DNA of 47,162 nucleotides from CAYJGN01 sp964369635 (lineage in GTDB: Bacteria; Bacillota; Clostridia; Oscillospirales; Ruminococcaceae). The stretch lies in assembly GCA_964369635.1 (NCBI GenBank), contig CAYJGN010000010.1:1-47162 (forward strand). Reading direction: 5' to 3'. Below the pieces are notes generated by a model, which had not been told where the DNA came from, ran no database searches, and was given only the letters and a program-made list of their open reading frames with translations. Below, one piece after another: positions 17,270 to 26,128 of this stretch; within the stretch, counting starts at the first letter, position 1; the number at the start of each line of letters is the position of its first letter. Both the position numbers and the translations under genes were made by a program.

Positions 17270-18105
17270 AGAGTATCCGTCCCGTGTGAAGTTATGACAA
17301 ATACCTCTTTAACAACCCTTGGGTCAACAGCCGGCTCTATAATCGCGGTATTTGAAATTCCGTCAACCTCACTTGCCACCGAGACTACAGTACCGATAAC
17401 AAGGTCACTTGGAAAAACTCCACCTACTTGAGTGGATAAAAGCAGATCCCCCTCTTTTATCTCGCTTTGCGGGGTTATATATGAGAGTTTGCTCTGCCCG
17501 TTTGGATAGAGAGCTGCATCTCCGCTAATAATTCCCGTCTCGCTTGTCTCCATGCAGACAGCCCCCATATTAAAGGATATATCAAGTATCGTCATAACCT
17601 TTGAAGTATGGCTTGAAACTTCGGTAATTATCCCAACAACCCCTTCACTTGTTATAACAGGGTCGCCTTTCTCGATATCATTTACCGCTCCCTTATCGAT
17701 AGAGAATGCACCAAAGCTATCAGCAGGGTCGCGCCCTATAACAAAAGCCGGGGTGAGCGCTAAATCGGGATTTATTTCAACAATCCCCAGCATCTCCTCA
17801 TACATCTCATTCTGCCTCCGAGTGTTCTCAAGCTCGATTAATTCATTCTCAAGACGATTATTCTCTTCAATGAGATATTTATTTTCCTCAGCTATCTGCC
17901 CTGCATTTATAAAGCTATCAAAAAAGGTTGAAACCGAGTTTGAAATTCCACTAAAAAAGCTCTGCACCGGCGAGAGCACCGAATTTATTCCCTGTGAAAT
18001 CATCGGCGAATAGCTATCATTTGAGCTTGCGAAAATAACCACCCCTAAAAGCAGGGTAGCTATAACCGTTAGTATTACAATAGTTGGTTTTAGAAAACCT
18101 TTCAA
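17266..18105 (-). CDS. mreC: rod shape-determining protein MreC
   Basis: A 279-residue bitopic protein: one membrane helix (about 7-27), a coiled coil rich in Glu and Asn (about 70-105, EENNRLENELIELENTRRQ) and an extracellular double beta-barrel domain. VIGRDPADSFGAFSIDKGA and SEGVVGIITEVSSHTSKVMTI are family hallmarks. It bridges MreB/MreD to PBP2 in the elongation complex. The start is a TTG after GGTGA. There is a 124-base gap to mreB that holds a palindromic hairpin; mreD follows with an overlap. Confidence 0.93.
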   Translation of the reverse strand: MKGFLKPTIVILTVIATLLLGVVIFASSNDSYSPMISQGINSVLSPVQSFFSGISNSVSTFFDSFINAGQIAEENKYLIEENNRLENELIELENTRRQNEMYEEMLGIVEINPDLALTPAFVIGRDPADSFGAFSIDKGAVNDIEKGDPVITSEGVVGIITEVSSHTSKVMTILDISFNMGAVCMETSETGIISGDAALYPNGQSKLSYITPQSEIKEGDLLLSTQVGGVFPSDLVIGTVVSVASEVDGISNTAIIEPAVDPRVVKEVFVITSHGTDTL

Positions 18106-18154
18106 AAAATCACCGATCTTTCAAATAAAACAAAAGGGTCAAAAACTACATCAA

Positions 18155-18185
18155 ACCGAAAAATCGGTCGATGTAGGCATCGACC
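18155..18185. repeat. palindromic hairpin pair between mreB and mreC
   Basis: GGTCGATGTAGGCATCGACC (18166-18185) is a perfect 8-bp stem with a TAGG loop, followed on the plus strand by CCCTACA. An overlapping hairpin ACCGA-AAAA-TCGGT lies at 18155-18168. The form recalls short dispersed palindromes found in clostridial intergenic regions, and it could attenuate mreB-to-mreC readthrough. Only one copy is in this window, so dispersed status is unproven. Confidence 0.5.
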
Positions 18186-18229
18186 CCTACATTTTCCTGT
18201 TATAAGATTATCGCGTAAAAATCTGCTTG

Positions 18230-19246
18230 CTATTTATTTTCTGAAATAATATCGCTTAGCATATGAATATTCTCAACGATATTTCCCGCTCCCTCTGCAA
18301 CGCAATCGAGCGGATTTTCAGCTATTTTAACGGGGATACCCGTCTCTGAAGTTATACGAAGGTCTATCCCACGAAGCAGCGCGCCGCCGCCTGTTAGCAT
18401 AATTCCGTGATCAATTATATCTGCTGCGAGCTCTGGTGGAGTGCTCTCAAGGGTTGTCTTTATAGCGTTCATTATCTCTTCGAGCGGGTCTGCAAGAGCA
18501 ACCCTTATCTCGTTTTCGTTAATAGTTATATTTTTTGGTAGTCCATCAATTAAGTTTCTACCCTTAACCTCAACCTCTAAATTTTCGCCAATATCAAAAG
18601 CACTACCAATCTTCATCTTAATCATCTCGGCAGTTCTCTCACCGATAAGAAGGTTGTATTTTTTCTTTATATAGCTAATTATCGACTCGTCAAATTTATC
18701 GCCACCCGTTCTCTGCGACATATGGGTAACGATACCGCCAAGCGATATAACAGCAACTTCAGCAGTTCCACCGCCGATATCAACAACCATGCTACCGGTA
18801 GCTTCGCTTATCGGAAGGCCAGCACCAATAGCTGCCGCCATCGGCTCATCAACTATATAAACCTGCCTTGCTCCTGCATTGTGAGCCGCTTCTTTAACAG
18901 CATTTCTCTCAACTGCGGTAACTCCGCTCGGAACACAGATAACAACACGGGGTCTTACGAAAAAGCTCTGTGAAAAGACCTTTTTAAAGAAGATGCGAAG
19001 CATAGATGCAGTTACATCAAAATCTGCTATAACGCCGTCTTTAAGCGGTCTTATAGCGACAATTGACCCAGGTGTTCTACCGATAACATCCTTTGCCTCT
19101 TGACCGACAAATTTAACTTCATCGGTTCTTGTGTCAACTGCGACAACAGATGGCTCTCTCATTATAATTCCCTTGCCTTTAGCAAAAACAAGGGTATTTG
19201 CAGTGCCGAGATCGACACCGATATCTTTAGTAAACAATGATGACAT
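18230..19246 (-). CDS. mreB: rod shape-determining protein MreB (actin-like)
   Basis: Bacterial actin that forms membrane-bound filaments and steers side-wall synthesis. The 338 residues are normal length. Phosphate 1 GVDLGTANTLVF, connect 1 and phosphate 2 MVVDIGGGTAEVAVIS are intact, and the adenosine motif GIMLTGGGALLRGID is present. The ATG of MSSLFTKD is chosen because GGGAGAG lies nine bases upstream; a TTG seven codons earlier falls inside that ribosome site. It is the first gene of the mre-mrdA run and has its own promoter (19283-19311). Confidence 0.96.
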   Translation of the reverse strand: MSSLFTKDIGVDLGTANTLVFAKGKGIIMREPSVVAVDTRTDEVKFVGQEAKDVIGRTPGSIVAIRPLKDGVIADFDVTASMLRIFFKKVFSQSFFVRPRVVICVPSGVTAVERNAVKEAAHNAGARQVYIVDEPMAAAIGAGLPISEATGSMVVDIGGGTAEVAVISLGGIVTHMSQRTGGDKFDESIISYIKKKYNLLIGERTAEMIKMKIGSAFDIGENLEVEVKGRNLIDGLPKNITINENEIRVALADPLEEIMNAIKTTLESTPPELAADIIDHGIMLTGGGALLRGIDLRITSETGIPVKIAENPLDCVAEGAGNIVENIHMLSDIISENK

Positions 19247-19282
19247 AGTTTTATTCTCTCCCAAAAATTACATATTTAGTTT

Positions 19283-19311
19283 ATTATAACCTATTTTCCC
19301 TCTATCTACAA
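19283..19311 (-). promoter_or_regulatory. sigma-A type promoter for mreB
   Basis: On the minus strand, TTGTAG (19306-19311), 17 bases, then a perfect TATAAT (19283-19288). The predicted start is near 19276, giving a leader of about 30 nt. The -35 matches three of six consensus bases, but the spacing and -10 are ideal. Confidence 0.6.
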
Positions 19312-19345
19312 CATATTTATCAAATATTAATATATCGTTTTTCTA

Positions 19346-19672
19346 TTAGTCGTCTATCTTTATTAAAAGCCCCATTGCTAAAACTCCGATTACAAAGGTT
19401 ATTATTCCACCGAGAAATATTGAGGATAGTAAAAGCAACGTATTATAAAATATTAAAAAGACTATTATCCGAAATGTCAGTTTCTTTTGTCCTCGTTTGG
19501 TATAAATCTTATAAAGCATAAGAGCCGCAAAACCAACAGATCCGATTAAAAAGACGAATTTCAGCAAATCTATAAGTCCGCTCTCGAAGGTATAGAAAAA
19601 AAGCTGCGCTACGCAGATATAGATAAGATTTATAGCATCGTTTCGTTTAACTGTTAGTGTTAAATTTTTCAT
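19346..19672 (-). CDS. small integral membrane protein, unknown
   Basis: 108 residues with four likely membrane segments (about 15-30, 34-54, 68-84, 86-104) and a Lys/Arg-rich loop YKIYTKRGQKK. No family recognised. It starts 21 bases after maf ends and stops about 35 bases before the mreB -35 element. It probably belongs to the zapA-maf transcript. Codon use and strand fit its neighbours, so it is likely real. Confidence 0.65.
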   Translation of the reverse strand: MKNLTLTVKRNDAINLIYICVAQLFFYTFESGLIDLLKFVFLIGSVGFAALMLYKIYTKRGQKKLTFRIIVFLIFYNTLLLLSSIFLGGIITFVIGVLAMGLLIKIDD

Positions 19673-19693
19673 AGTGAAATCCTTTGTTTTAAA

Positions 19694-20290
19694 TCAGAGT
19701 ATTTTGGTAAAAAGTTCATTATTTCCGTCTTTACGACTAAGCGTTAAAAGCTCTTTTATAAGTCTGCTCACCGGCAGCCCCTTAACCGTTGCAAAGCTTC
19801 CCTCTATCTTTTTAACAAAGAGAGACGCCTCCTCATCAATAGCATAAGCTCCCGCCTTGTCAAGATAGTTTGCGCAATCAAGATATCGCTCTATCGTTGG
19901 CTTCGAGAGTTTATAGAAGGTGACGGCGGAGAAGTCGCAAAAACTGCGCCTTTTTCCCTTATAAATAACGCAAACGCCAGTAAAAACCCTATGCGTTTTA
20001 CCATTGAGTGCCGATATCATATTATAGGCATCTTCTCTATCGCTTGGTTTCTCGAGAATTTTACCCTCATGGACGACGATAGTATCCGCTGCAACAACAA
20101 ACTCATCGGGATATTTTTTTGAGACCTCCTCTGCCTTTCGCATCGAAAGCTGCGACACAACTATTTTCGGCGGAGTATTCTCCTCATAATGCTCTGGAGC
20201 ATTTGATGGGCAGACTAAAACTTCAAATCCACAAGCGCGCAATAGCTCTTCTCTCCGAGGAGAGGCAGAAGCTAAAACAACCCTGTTCAT
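19694..20290 (-). CDS. maf: Maf-family nucleotide pyrophosphatase
   Basis: Maf proteins hydrolyse nucleoside triphosphates, often dTTP/UTP or modified nucleotides, to monophosphates; in Bacillus the gene was linked to septum formation. The N-terminal loop VLASASPRREELL and the motifs FVVAADTIVV and LEKPSDREDAYNMISALNGKTHRVFTG are intact. AGAYAIDEEASLFVKKIEGSFATVKGLP matches the C-terminal conserved part. Length is standard (198). It overlaps DUF4321 by four bases. The neighbourhood with mre genes is typical. Which subfamily (YhdE or YceF type) it belongs to is not settled. Confidence 0.93.
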   Translation of the reverse strand: MNRVVLASASPRREELLRACGFEVLVCPSNAPEHYEENTPPKIVVSQLSMRKAEEVSKKYPDEFVVAADTIVVHEGKILEKPSDREDAYNMISALNGKTHRVFTGVCVIYKGKRRSFCDFSAVTFYKLSKPTIERYLDCANYLDKAGAYAIDEEASLFVKKIEGSFATVKGLPVSRLIKELLTLSRKDGNNELFTKIL

Positions 20291-20556
20291 ATTCTGCTCC
20301 TTGAGAGGAATTTAATATAGATGAAAAGCGCTATTGAAATAGTTATAACCTGCGCTACATTTATCCCTATCGAGACGCCAAATGTTAAAACCAATACCGA
20401 TAAATCAAGAACAAGCGGCGCCGATGGCGATATTCCAACCGACGAGCCAAATGATAGCCAGGCAAGTTGCGGAATGTTATCGGTTAAATCGGCAATTAGC
20501 GCACCGAGTATAACCGCTGACAGAATGCAAAATAATAAAAGAATTGATTTTTTCAT
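20287..20556 (-). CDS. DUF4321 small membrane protein
   Basis: 89 residues from the ATG of MKKSILLLF, one base after the dut stop. It has a first membrane helix (about 4-24), the loop ADLTDNIPQLAWLSFG, and a second hydrophobic block (about 48-84). The layout matches DUF4321, a clostridial family usually next to maf and mre genes. A TTG start nine codons upstream would overlap dut and is less likely. Translation is probably coupled to dut. Function is unknown; context suggests the division/elongation machinery. Confidence 0.72.
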   Translation of the reverse strand: MKKSILLLFCILSAVILGALIADLTDNIPQLAWLSFGSSVGISPSAPLVLDLSVLVLTFGVSIGINVAQVITISIALFIYIKFLSRSRI

Positions 20557-20557
20557 A

Positions 20558-20989
20558 CTATTTACCGGTGGAGCCAAATCCACCTTCTCCTCTCTTTGTT
20601 TCGTCTATATCGGAAAAAATCGGGTTTGTTTTTATATATGGGGTAACGACAAGCTGCGCCACCCTCTCGCCGCACTGAACGGTATAGTCGGTATCAGAGC
20701 TATTATAAATCCCAACAACTATCTCTCCTCGATAATCGCTATCTATAACCCCAACACTATTGACAAGGCAAAGACCATATTTAAAAGCCATGCCACTTCG
20801 AATATAAATAAGTCCTGCGGTATTAGTAGGGAGCGAAATGGCAATACCTATTGGTATTGTAGCGGTTGATTTTGACTTTATCGTGACATCTCCCTCTATT
20901 GCTGCATATAAATCAAGTCCCGCGCTCTCCTCTGTCCCTCTGGTTGGGAGGGTTGCAAGCTCTGATAGTTTTTTTATCTGTAAATCCAA
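20558..20989 (-). CDS. dut: dUTP diphosphatase
   Basis: Hydrolyses dUTP to dUMP, keeping uracil out of DNA and feeding dTMP synthesis. All five trimeric dUTPase motifs are seen: GLDLYAA, RSGMAF, VGVIDSDYRGEIVV, GERVAQLV and the P-loop-like RGEGGFGSTGK. I place the start at a TTG (20987-20989) just after AGAGGTGA, giving 144 residues, the usual size. The longer frame runs back into the U32 peptidase gene. The site that starts dut is formed by the last codons of the U32 gene, which suggests coupling. Confidence 0.94.
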   Translation of the reverse strand: MDLQIKKLSELATLPTRGTEESAGLDLYAAIEGDVTIKSKSTATIPIGIAISLPTNTAGLIYIRSGMAFKYGLCLVNSVGVIDSDYRGEIVVGIYNSSDTDYTVQCGERVAQLVVTPYIKTNPIFSDIDETKRGEGGFGSTGK

Positions 20990-20993
20990 AAAA

Positions 20994-22928
20994 TCACCTC
21001 TTAAAATAAAATGCTCGACTAAACGCTCTTTTATATTCGCCACCCATTTTAAACAACTTTATAACTTCCTCTATCTCGTATATATCCTCATCGGTAAATC
21101 TAAGAGTATAGAAATCAATAGATGAAAGAGCTTCTTTTTTATCACCGATGTATATTGGGCGCGAGTTATATATAACCGAAATATCATCATACTGGCTAAT
21201 CAAAAACCGCTCACCGATACCATCTATAAGATACTCATCGCTTTTTTTGTTTTTTGGTGGAATTCTGCTCTTCATAACAGGCATTTTGCCATATCCACAA
21301 ATTCCAACAGCGATATCCGAGGGGAAAAACTTCGCTTCACTCACACTGCACTCAGGCGATATTACAAGAGAACTTACCCCGAGCAAAGAAAGGGTTTTTG
21401 CTGCCTCTGCGTTTGTTATATTGAGCGAAAAATCGGCTACTGGATTTTTGCCGACCGCCTTCGCCGCCGCTATTCCATCAAATCCTTCGCAGAGCGGACT
21501 ATCGCCTATTATCTCGCAGTGTTCTTTAAAGCTTATCGGCAAAATGCTATTTACCTTCTCTAAAAATCGACTTTCGAGCTTTTTTATCTCGTCATTTGGC
21601 AGAAATATCTTATCAAAAAATGAATATATATTATCATTTATCTGATTTGCAGATAGGAAAACCCCAAACTGCTCGCCGCGGCGCTTCGCTCGCTCGCTAT
21701 ATTCAAATCTTGGTACTTCGCTCTCAATTGGCGCCGGCAGAAGTTTTTTTATAATTTTTTCTACCCCCAAGCGTCGAAGAGCATTTATCTCTGATTTTGA
21801 TAGGAATAGGTTATCCTCTATCTCTGCTTTAAATGAGTTTAGATAAAAAGGGCTGTCACCGAGCTTTGATAGAGAATCTTTTAGCGAACTCTCATCGAGC
21901 GGTTTGTTTTTTGAGGGAGATGGTCTTTCACCCTCTACCAAAACAGCTATTTCCCCGAAGATAAACTTTGCGCTAAACTTATCGCTCAAAACAGATACTT
22001 CTATATCGAGCGGCATTTTTTTCTCCTCTGGCATCTTAAAGCTCTCTATCGCTTTGTTTGATAGCAAAACATCACCTTTATCGCGCACCCCATACATCGA
22101 GCTGTCTCGTTTACCAGTTAGAAAGCCATCGGTATGCTCTCCTCGCCTGAAGATATCGGAGAGGATTTTTGTTTTTTTGCCAAGTGAAACAGCCTCGACT
22201 GCCGCCGCAACATATTTAGCTCTTTTAAGCCTACCTTCAATTTTAAAGGAGCTTACCCCTATCTCTTCGAGTTTCTCTTTGTGGTCGATAAATGATAAAT
22301 CGGAGAGGGATAGCGGATAGTCACCCGAAAAGGGTTGTCTGCAGGGTTGAGCGCAACTTCCCCTGTTTGCTGAGCGTCCACCGCAGAATGCTGAAAGGTA
22401 GCACTGTCCTGATATGCAATAGCAATGGGCTCCGTGGATAAATCCTTCGCTCTCGCCAGAAACATCATCTGTGTATTTCGCTATCTCTTCTATCGTCAGC
22501 TCACGCGCAAGAACATATCTTGAAAACTCGAGCGGCGAGAGAAAATTTGCAGCTGCAGCTGTTGTGAGTGAAGTTTGGGTTGAAGCATGAAGCCGCACCT
22601 TATCCGACATCTCACCCAAAATCCTTGCAAGCCCTAAATCTTGCACAATAAAATTGCAAACGCCGCATGATAATGCGAATTTTGCAATTTCAACTGCTTT
22701 TATTAGTTCTTTTTTGGAAACTATTACCGTATTTAGTGCGATAAATATTTCAACCCCTCGAGTATAGGCATATTCTACCGCCTCACCGAAATTCGAATAG
22801 TCGAAATTTTTAGCCGATGCCCTCGCTGAAAAATCGGTAAACCCAAGGTAGACAGCATCTGCCCCAGCGTCAACCGCGGCGCGAAGGCTATCAAAGCTCC
22901 CAGCTGGTGCTAATATCTCGCTTTTCAT
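20994..22928 (-). CDS. peptidase U32 family protein (YegQ/TrhP/RlhA-type)
   Basis: U32 proteins were first described as collagenases, but several members (TrhP, RlhA) act in hydroxylation of tRNA or rRNA. The N-terminal half has EILAPAGSFDSLRAAVDAGADAVYLG, a typical TIM-barrel start, and the Cys-rich region GAHCYCISGQCYLSAFCGGRSANRG with CAQPCRQPF. That cluster is likely an iron-sulfur site. The 645-residue form, with an extra C-terminal domain of about 250 residues, is the long clostridial type next to zapA. The ATG overlaps the zapA stop by one base (TGATG). Substrate unknown. Confidence 0.9.
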   Translation of the reverse strand: MKSEILAPAGSFDSLRAAVDAGADAVYLGFTDFSARASAKNFDYSNFGEAVEYAYTRGVEIFIALNTVIVSKKELIKAVEIAKFALSCGVCNFIVQDLGLARILGEMSDKVRLHASTQTSLTTAAAANFLSPLEFSRYVLARELTIEEIAKYTDDVSGESEGFIHGAHCYCISGQCYLSAFCGGRSANRGSCAQPCRQPFSGDYPLSLSDLSFIDHKEKLEEIGVSSFKIEGRLKRAKYVAAAVEAVSLGKKTKILSDIFRRGEHTDGFLTGKRDSSMYGVRDKGDVLLSNKAIESFKMPEEKKMPLDIEVSVLSDKFSAKFIFGEIAVLVEGERPSPSKNKPLDESSLKDSLSKLGDSPFYLNSFKAEIEDNLFLSKSEINALRRLGVEKIIKKLLPAPIESEVPRFEYSERAKRRGEQFGVFLSANQINDNIYSFFDKIFLPNDEIKKLESRFLEKVNSILPISFKEHCEIIGDSPLCEGFDGIAAAKAVGKNPVADFSLNITNAEAAKTLSLLGVSSLVISPECSVSEAKFFPSDIAVGICGYGKMPVMKSRIPPKNKKSDEYLIDGIGERFLISQYDDISVIYNSRPIYIGDKKEALSSIDFYTLRFTDEDIYEIEEVIKLFKMGGEYKRAFSRAFYFKR

Positions 22929-23299
22929 CAACCGTTTATAACAGCTTCTTTTTCGGCAATAATAGCACGGAGATCTTTTATATCGCGGCGAAGCTTATCT
23001 ATCTCACGCTTTGCTTCCTCAACTTCAATTCGCGCCTTTGCGCTATCCTCAAGATAATCTTTTATCTGGCTTCGAAGATTATCCGATGCTCTGTTTGATT
23101 TATATGCATCGTTTGCATAGTCAAGCGCTGATAGAATAGCGGCACCTGATAGGTTTATACGGGGATTTTTCTCAAGAAGCTTTGAGATTTTATCGTCGAG
23201 TTTTGCGGCGCGCTCGCTTATATGCTCTTCCCTTTCATCGCCAACGATGTTATAATCGCTACCTTGAATTTTTATTTTAACTCTTGTTAAACTGTCCAT
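22928..23299 (-). CDS. zapA: cell division protein ZapA
   Basis: ZapA bundles FtsZ protofilaments at the division ring. The start is the ATG of MDSLTRVKIK, four bases after AAGGAGAG; the longer frame adds 13 residues without a site. The 123 residues have the ZapA head (IQGSDYNIVGDEREEHISERAAKLDDKI) and a long C-terminal coiled coil (about 75-115, EVEEAKREIDKLRRDIKDLRA). It is the first gene of the minus-strand run and faces glgP across a 156-base divergent region. Confidence 0.9.
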   Translation of the reverse strand: MDSLTRVKIKIQGSDYNIVGDEREEHISERAAKLDDKISKLLEKNPRINLSGAAILSALDYANDAYKSNRASDNLRSQIKDYLEDSAKARIEVEEAKREIDKLRRDIKDLRAIIAEKEAVING

Positions 23300-23328
23300 T
23301 TTACTCTCCTTGTAAAAAATATATATAT

Positions 23329-23357
23329 ATTTTATCATACAAAATAATCTAAATAAA
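23329..23357 (-). promoter_or_regulatory. possible zapA promoter
   Basis: On the minus strand an extended -10, TG-A-TAAAAT (23329-23334 for the hexamer), lies 17 bases from a weak TTTATT (23352-23357). It sits about 30 bases upstream of the zapA start. The region is AT-rich, so chance matches are easy. Confidence 0.35.
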
Positions 23358-23388
23358 GTTTTTTTTGATTAAAAGACACTAATTTTAC

Positions 23389-23417
23389 TTTATTTTTTAA
23401 AAATTATCGCTTATAAT
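23389..23417 (+). promoter_or_regulatory. possible glgP promoter
   Basis: A perfect TATAAT at 23412-23417 lies 17 bases after a weak TTTATT (23389-23394). The expected start is near 23424, giving a leader of about 32 nt before the glgP ATG. The -35 is poor. Confidence 0.4.
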
Positions 23418-23455
23418 TAAAATTAAAAGAAAGTTATTCACAATGGAGGTGGATT

Positions 23456-25858
23456 ATGGAACTAAATCTTGATAGAGCAACTCTTAAAAATCTTTTTGAG
23501 TATAAGTTACAAGTAACGTATGATAAGAAATTGACAGATGCCACAAACGAAGAAATTTATAACGTTATGGCGCTGACTGTTAATGAAATCCTAAACTCAA
23601 AGGCTATTCGGTACCGAAACAAAGTTCGCGACCATAAATCAAAGAGAATTTATTATATATGTCTTGAATTTCTGGTCGGCAGAAGCTTTAAAAATAATCT
23701 TTTGAATTTAGGGCTATATGAAACCTGCGAGGCAGTTTTATCTGAGAGCGGGATAAATCTTGAGAAGGTTCTTGAGATAGAGCCTGATGCAGGACTTGGA
23801 AATGGCGGCCTTGGACGCCTTGCTTCTTGTTTTCTCGATGGTATGGCAACGCAAGGGTATCCTGCTATCGGCTACTCTATTCTTTACGAATATGGAATTT
23901 TCAAACAAAAGCTTGTTGACGGATGGCAACATGAGCAGCCAGATGATTGGCTTGAGAATGGAAGCGTTTGGTTAAATAAAGCAACGGAAGATACCGTTGA
24001 GGTGCGTTTTGGGGGTAGAGTTGAGGAGCATTGGAGCGATAAGCACAATGGTATTACCCATCTCGACTACCAGAATGTTCACGCAGTGCCTTATGATATG
24101 ATAATAAGCGGCCATAAGACCGATAGCGTTGCAACACTTCGTCTCTTCAAGGCAAGCAGTCCTTCGATAGATATGAATCTGTTCAATTCAGGGGACTATC
24201 TCGGTGCCGCTGCGCAAAGCTCGCTATCTGAGGCTATAAGTAAAGTTCTATACCCGAATGATAACCACAGAGAGGGAAAAAGCTTGCGACTTCGCCAGCA
24301 GTATTTTCTCTGCGCCGCTTCAATTACCGATATTATAAAAAGGCATATTGCAGTTTATGGAAAACTTGAAAATTTCAGCGACATGGTTGCAATTCATATA
24401 AACGATACCCACCCAGCACTCGCTATCGCAGAGCTTATGAGGGTACTAATTGATGAGTGCGGATATAGCTGGGATAATGCGTGGGACACCACTACAAAAA
24501 CATTCGCATATACAAACCACACTGTTATGAAAGAAGCACTTGAGCAATGGGATATTGGGCTTATTAAAGAGCTTTTACCTCGTATTTTCACGATTATATG
24601 CGAGATAAACAGACGATTTGTCGAGGATTGCAGAGATAGCGAAGTCGCAGAAAGCTCTATCCGCAATATGGAGATTGTCAGCGGAAATAAGATAAAGATG
24701 GGAAACCTCTCGGTTATAGGTTCTCATTCGGTAAATGGCGTTTCAAAGCTCCACTCGGAGATTATAAAACAGTCGGTATTTCGCGATTTTTATAACCTTT
24801 CACCGCATAAATTCACGAACGTTACAAACGGTATAGCATATAGAAGATGGCTATATCAAAGCAATAGACCGCTATACGATTTGGCATGCAAACTATCGGG
24901 CGAGGATGTTAATAAAAATCCGCTTGCACTTAAAAAGATGCTTGAATTTTCCGATGATAAAAAGGTACTTCTGGATATAATCAAGATTAAAAGAGGGGCA
25001 AAAGAGAGATTTGCAGATTTTATGCTCCGCGAGACAGGCGAAGTTTTAAATCCTGATTCGATATTTGATGTTCAGGTTAAAAGACTTCATGAGTATAAAA
25101 GGCAGCATCTAAATGCTCTGCATATCTTAGCGCTTTACAATGAGATAAAACAAAATCCAAATGGGAATTATACCCCAAGAACTTATATTTTCGGTGCAAA
25201 ATCAGCACCAGGGTACTACCTTGCAAAGCAGATCATTAGGTTTATCTGCTCGATTGCAAAGCTCGTTAATAACGACCCACAGACCAAAGATCTTCTAAAG
25301 GTTATCTATCTTGAGGATTATTCGGTAACAAAAAGCGAGATTTTGATGCCAGCCGCAGATATTTCAGAGCAGATTTCACTTGCAGGCACTGAGGCTTCCG
25401 GTACTGGTAATATGAAGTTTATGATTAATGGCGCTATAACTCTCGGAACGCTTGACGGAGCTAATGTTGAGATATACGATGCTGTTGGTGATGAGAATAT
25501 GATTCTATTTGGACTTCGCACTGAGGAAGTTAATGCGCTAAAACAGAGCTATAATCCAATAGACTATTACCGTCAAAACGAGGTTATTCGCAATGCTCTC
25601 GACTACTGCGAGAACGGCAGTCTCGGCTATAACTTCTCAGATATCGTTATAAACCTTAAAAACACCGATCCGTATATGGTTTTTGCAGATTTTGATAGTT
25701 ATCTTGCCGCTCAGCGCAAAGTTTCAGAGATATACAGCGACAAAATGGGATTTGCGAAAAAGAGCCTTATAAATACGGCAAACGCTGGAATTTTCGCAGC
25801 TGACAGAAGCGTTTCTGAATATGCTATGAATATTTGGGATGTTGCGGCACTGCATTAA
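23456..25858 (+). CDS. glgP: glycogen/maltodextrin phosphorylase
   Basis: Releases glucose 1-phosphate from the ends of glycogen or maltodextrin with a pyridoxal phosphate cofactor (GT35 family). The 800 residues are of normal length. EPDAGLGNGGLGRLASCFLDG, the VDGWQHEQPDDWL region, AIHINDTHPALAI, VKRLHEYKRQHLN and the cofactor lysine in ASGTGNMKF (Lys654) are all present. GGAGGTGG precedes the ATG. It stands alone, without other glg genes nearby, and is followed by a strong terminator. Allosteric sites typical of animal enzymes are not expected. Confidence 0.96.
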   Translation: MELNLDRATLKNLFEYKLQVTYDKKLTDATNEEIYNVMALTVNEILNSKAIRYRNKVRDHKSKRIYYICLEFLVGRSFKNNLLNLGLYETCEAVLSESGINLEKVLEIEPDAGLGNGGLGRLASCFLDGMATQGYPAIGYSILYEYGIFKQKLVDGWQHEQPDDWLENGSVWLNKATEDTVEVRFGGRVEEHWSDKHNGITHLDYQNVHAVPYDMIISGHKTDSVATLRLFKASSPSIDMNLFNSGDYLGAAAQSSLSEAISKVLYPNDNHREGKSLRLRQQYFLCAASITDIIKRHIAVYGKLENFSDMVAIHINDTHPALAIAELMRVLIDECGYSWDNAWDTTTKTFAYTNHTVMKEALEQWDIGLIKELLPRIFTIICEINRRFVEDCRDSEVAESSIRNMEIVSGNKIKMGNLSVIGSHSVNGVSKLHSEIIKQSVFRDFYNLSPHKFTNVTNGIAYRRWLYQSNRPLYDLACKLSGEDVNKNPLALKKMLEFSDDKKVLLDIIKIKRGAKERFADFMLRETGEVLNPDSIFDVQVKRLHEYKRQHLNALHILALYNEIKQNPNGNYTPRTYIFGAKSAPGYYLAKQIIRFICSIAKLVNNDPQTKDLLKVIYLEDYSVTKSEILMPAADISEQISLAGTEASGTGNMKFMINGAITLGTLDGANVEIYDAVGDENMILFGLRTEEVNALKQSYNPIDYYRQNEVIRNALDYCENGSLGYNFSDIVINLKNTDPYMVFADFDSYLAAQRKVSEIYSDKMGFAKKSLINTANAGIFAADRSVSEYAMNIWDVAALH

Positions 25859-25951
25859 AGGACAGCGCTCGCAGAGGCAGAGATAAGAAAATGAAATCAG
25901 GAGTTTGGGAACAGACAGCTAAAAACCAGCTGCTAAAAGCAGAGGTTTAAA

Positions 25952-25971
25952 TGCAAACTACCAAGTTTGCA
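25952..25971. repeat. short perfect hairpin downstream of glgP
   Basis: TGCAAACT-ACCA-AGTTTGCA is a perfect 8-bp inverted repeat without a T-tract, 94 bases after glgP and 17 bases before the main terminator. It could protect the 3' end of the mRNA from exonucleases. Confidence 0.45.
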
Positions 25972-25988
25972 AAAGATAATATGAATTT

Positions 25989-26030
25989 GCACCTTTGTTT
26001 AACTTTGTTGTTAAGCAGAGGTGCTTTTTA
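25989..26030 (+). terminator. strong glgP terminator
   Basis: GCACCTTTGTTTAAC (25989-26003) pairs over 15 positions, two of them G-T, with GTTAAGCAGAGGTGC (26010-26024) around a TTTGTT loop. TTTTT follows. It is about 130 bases past the glgP stop codon. Between it and the next gene, 26031-26536 contains only the GC-rich repeat and gap. Confidence 0.85.
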
Positions 26031-26128
26031 TATTTCAAGAAAAGGGGCGAAAGGTTTTGCAGAGGATAATAGGAGCTTTTGGGGTGGTATAAAATCTGCA
26101 TAGTGGTTTAGTGAAATAAGGATAAGTT

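Noticed and set aside
22259..22468. A minus-strand 69-residue frame and similar short frames inside the U32, dnaJ and glycosyltransferase genes
   Set aside because: They are out-of-frame shadows of well-supported genes without ribosome sites.
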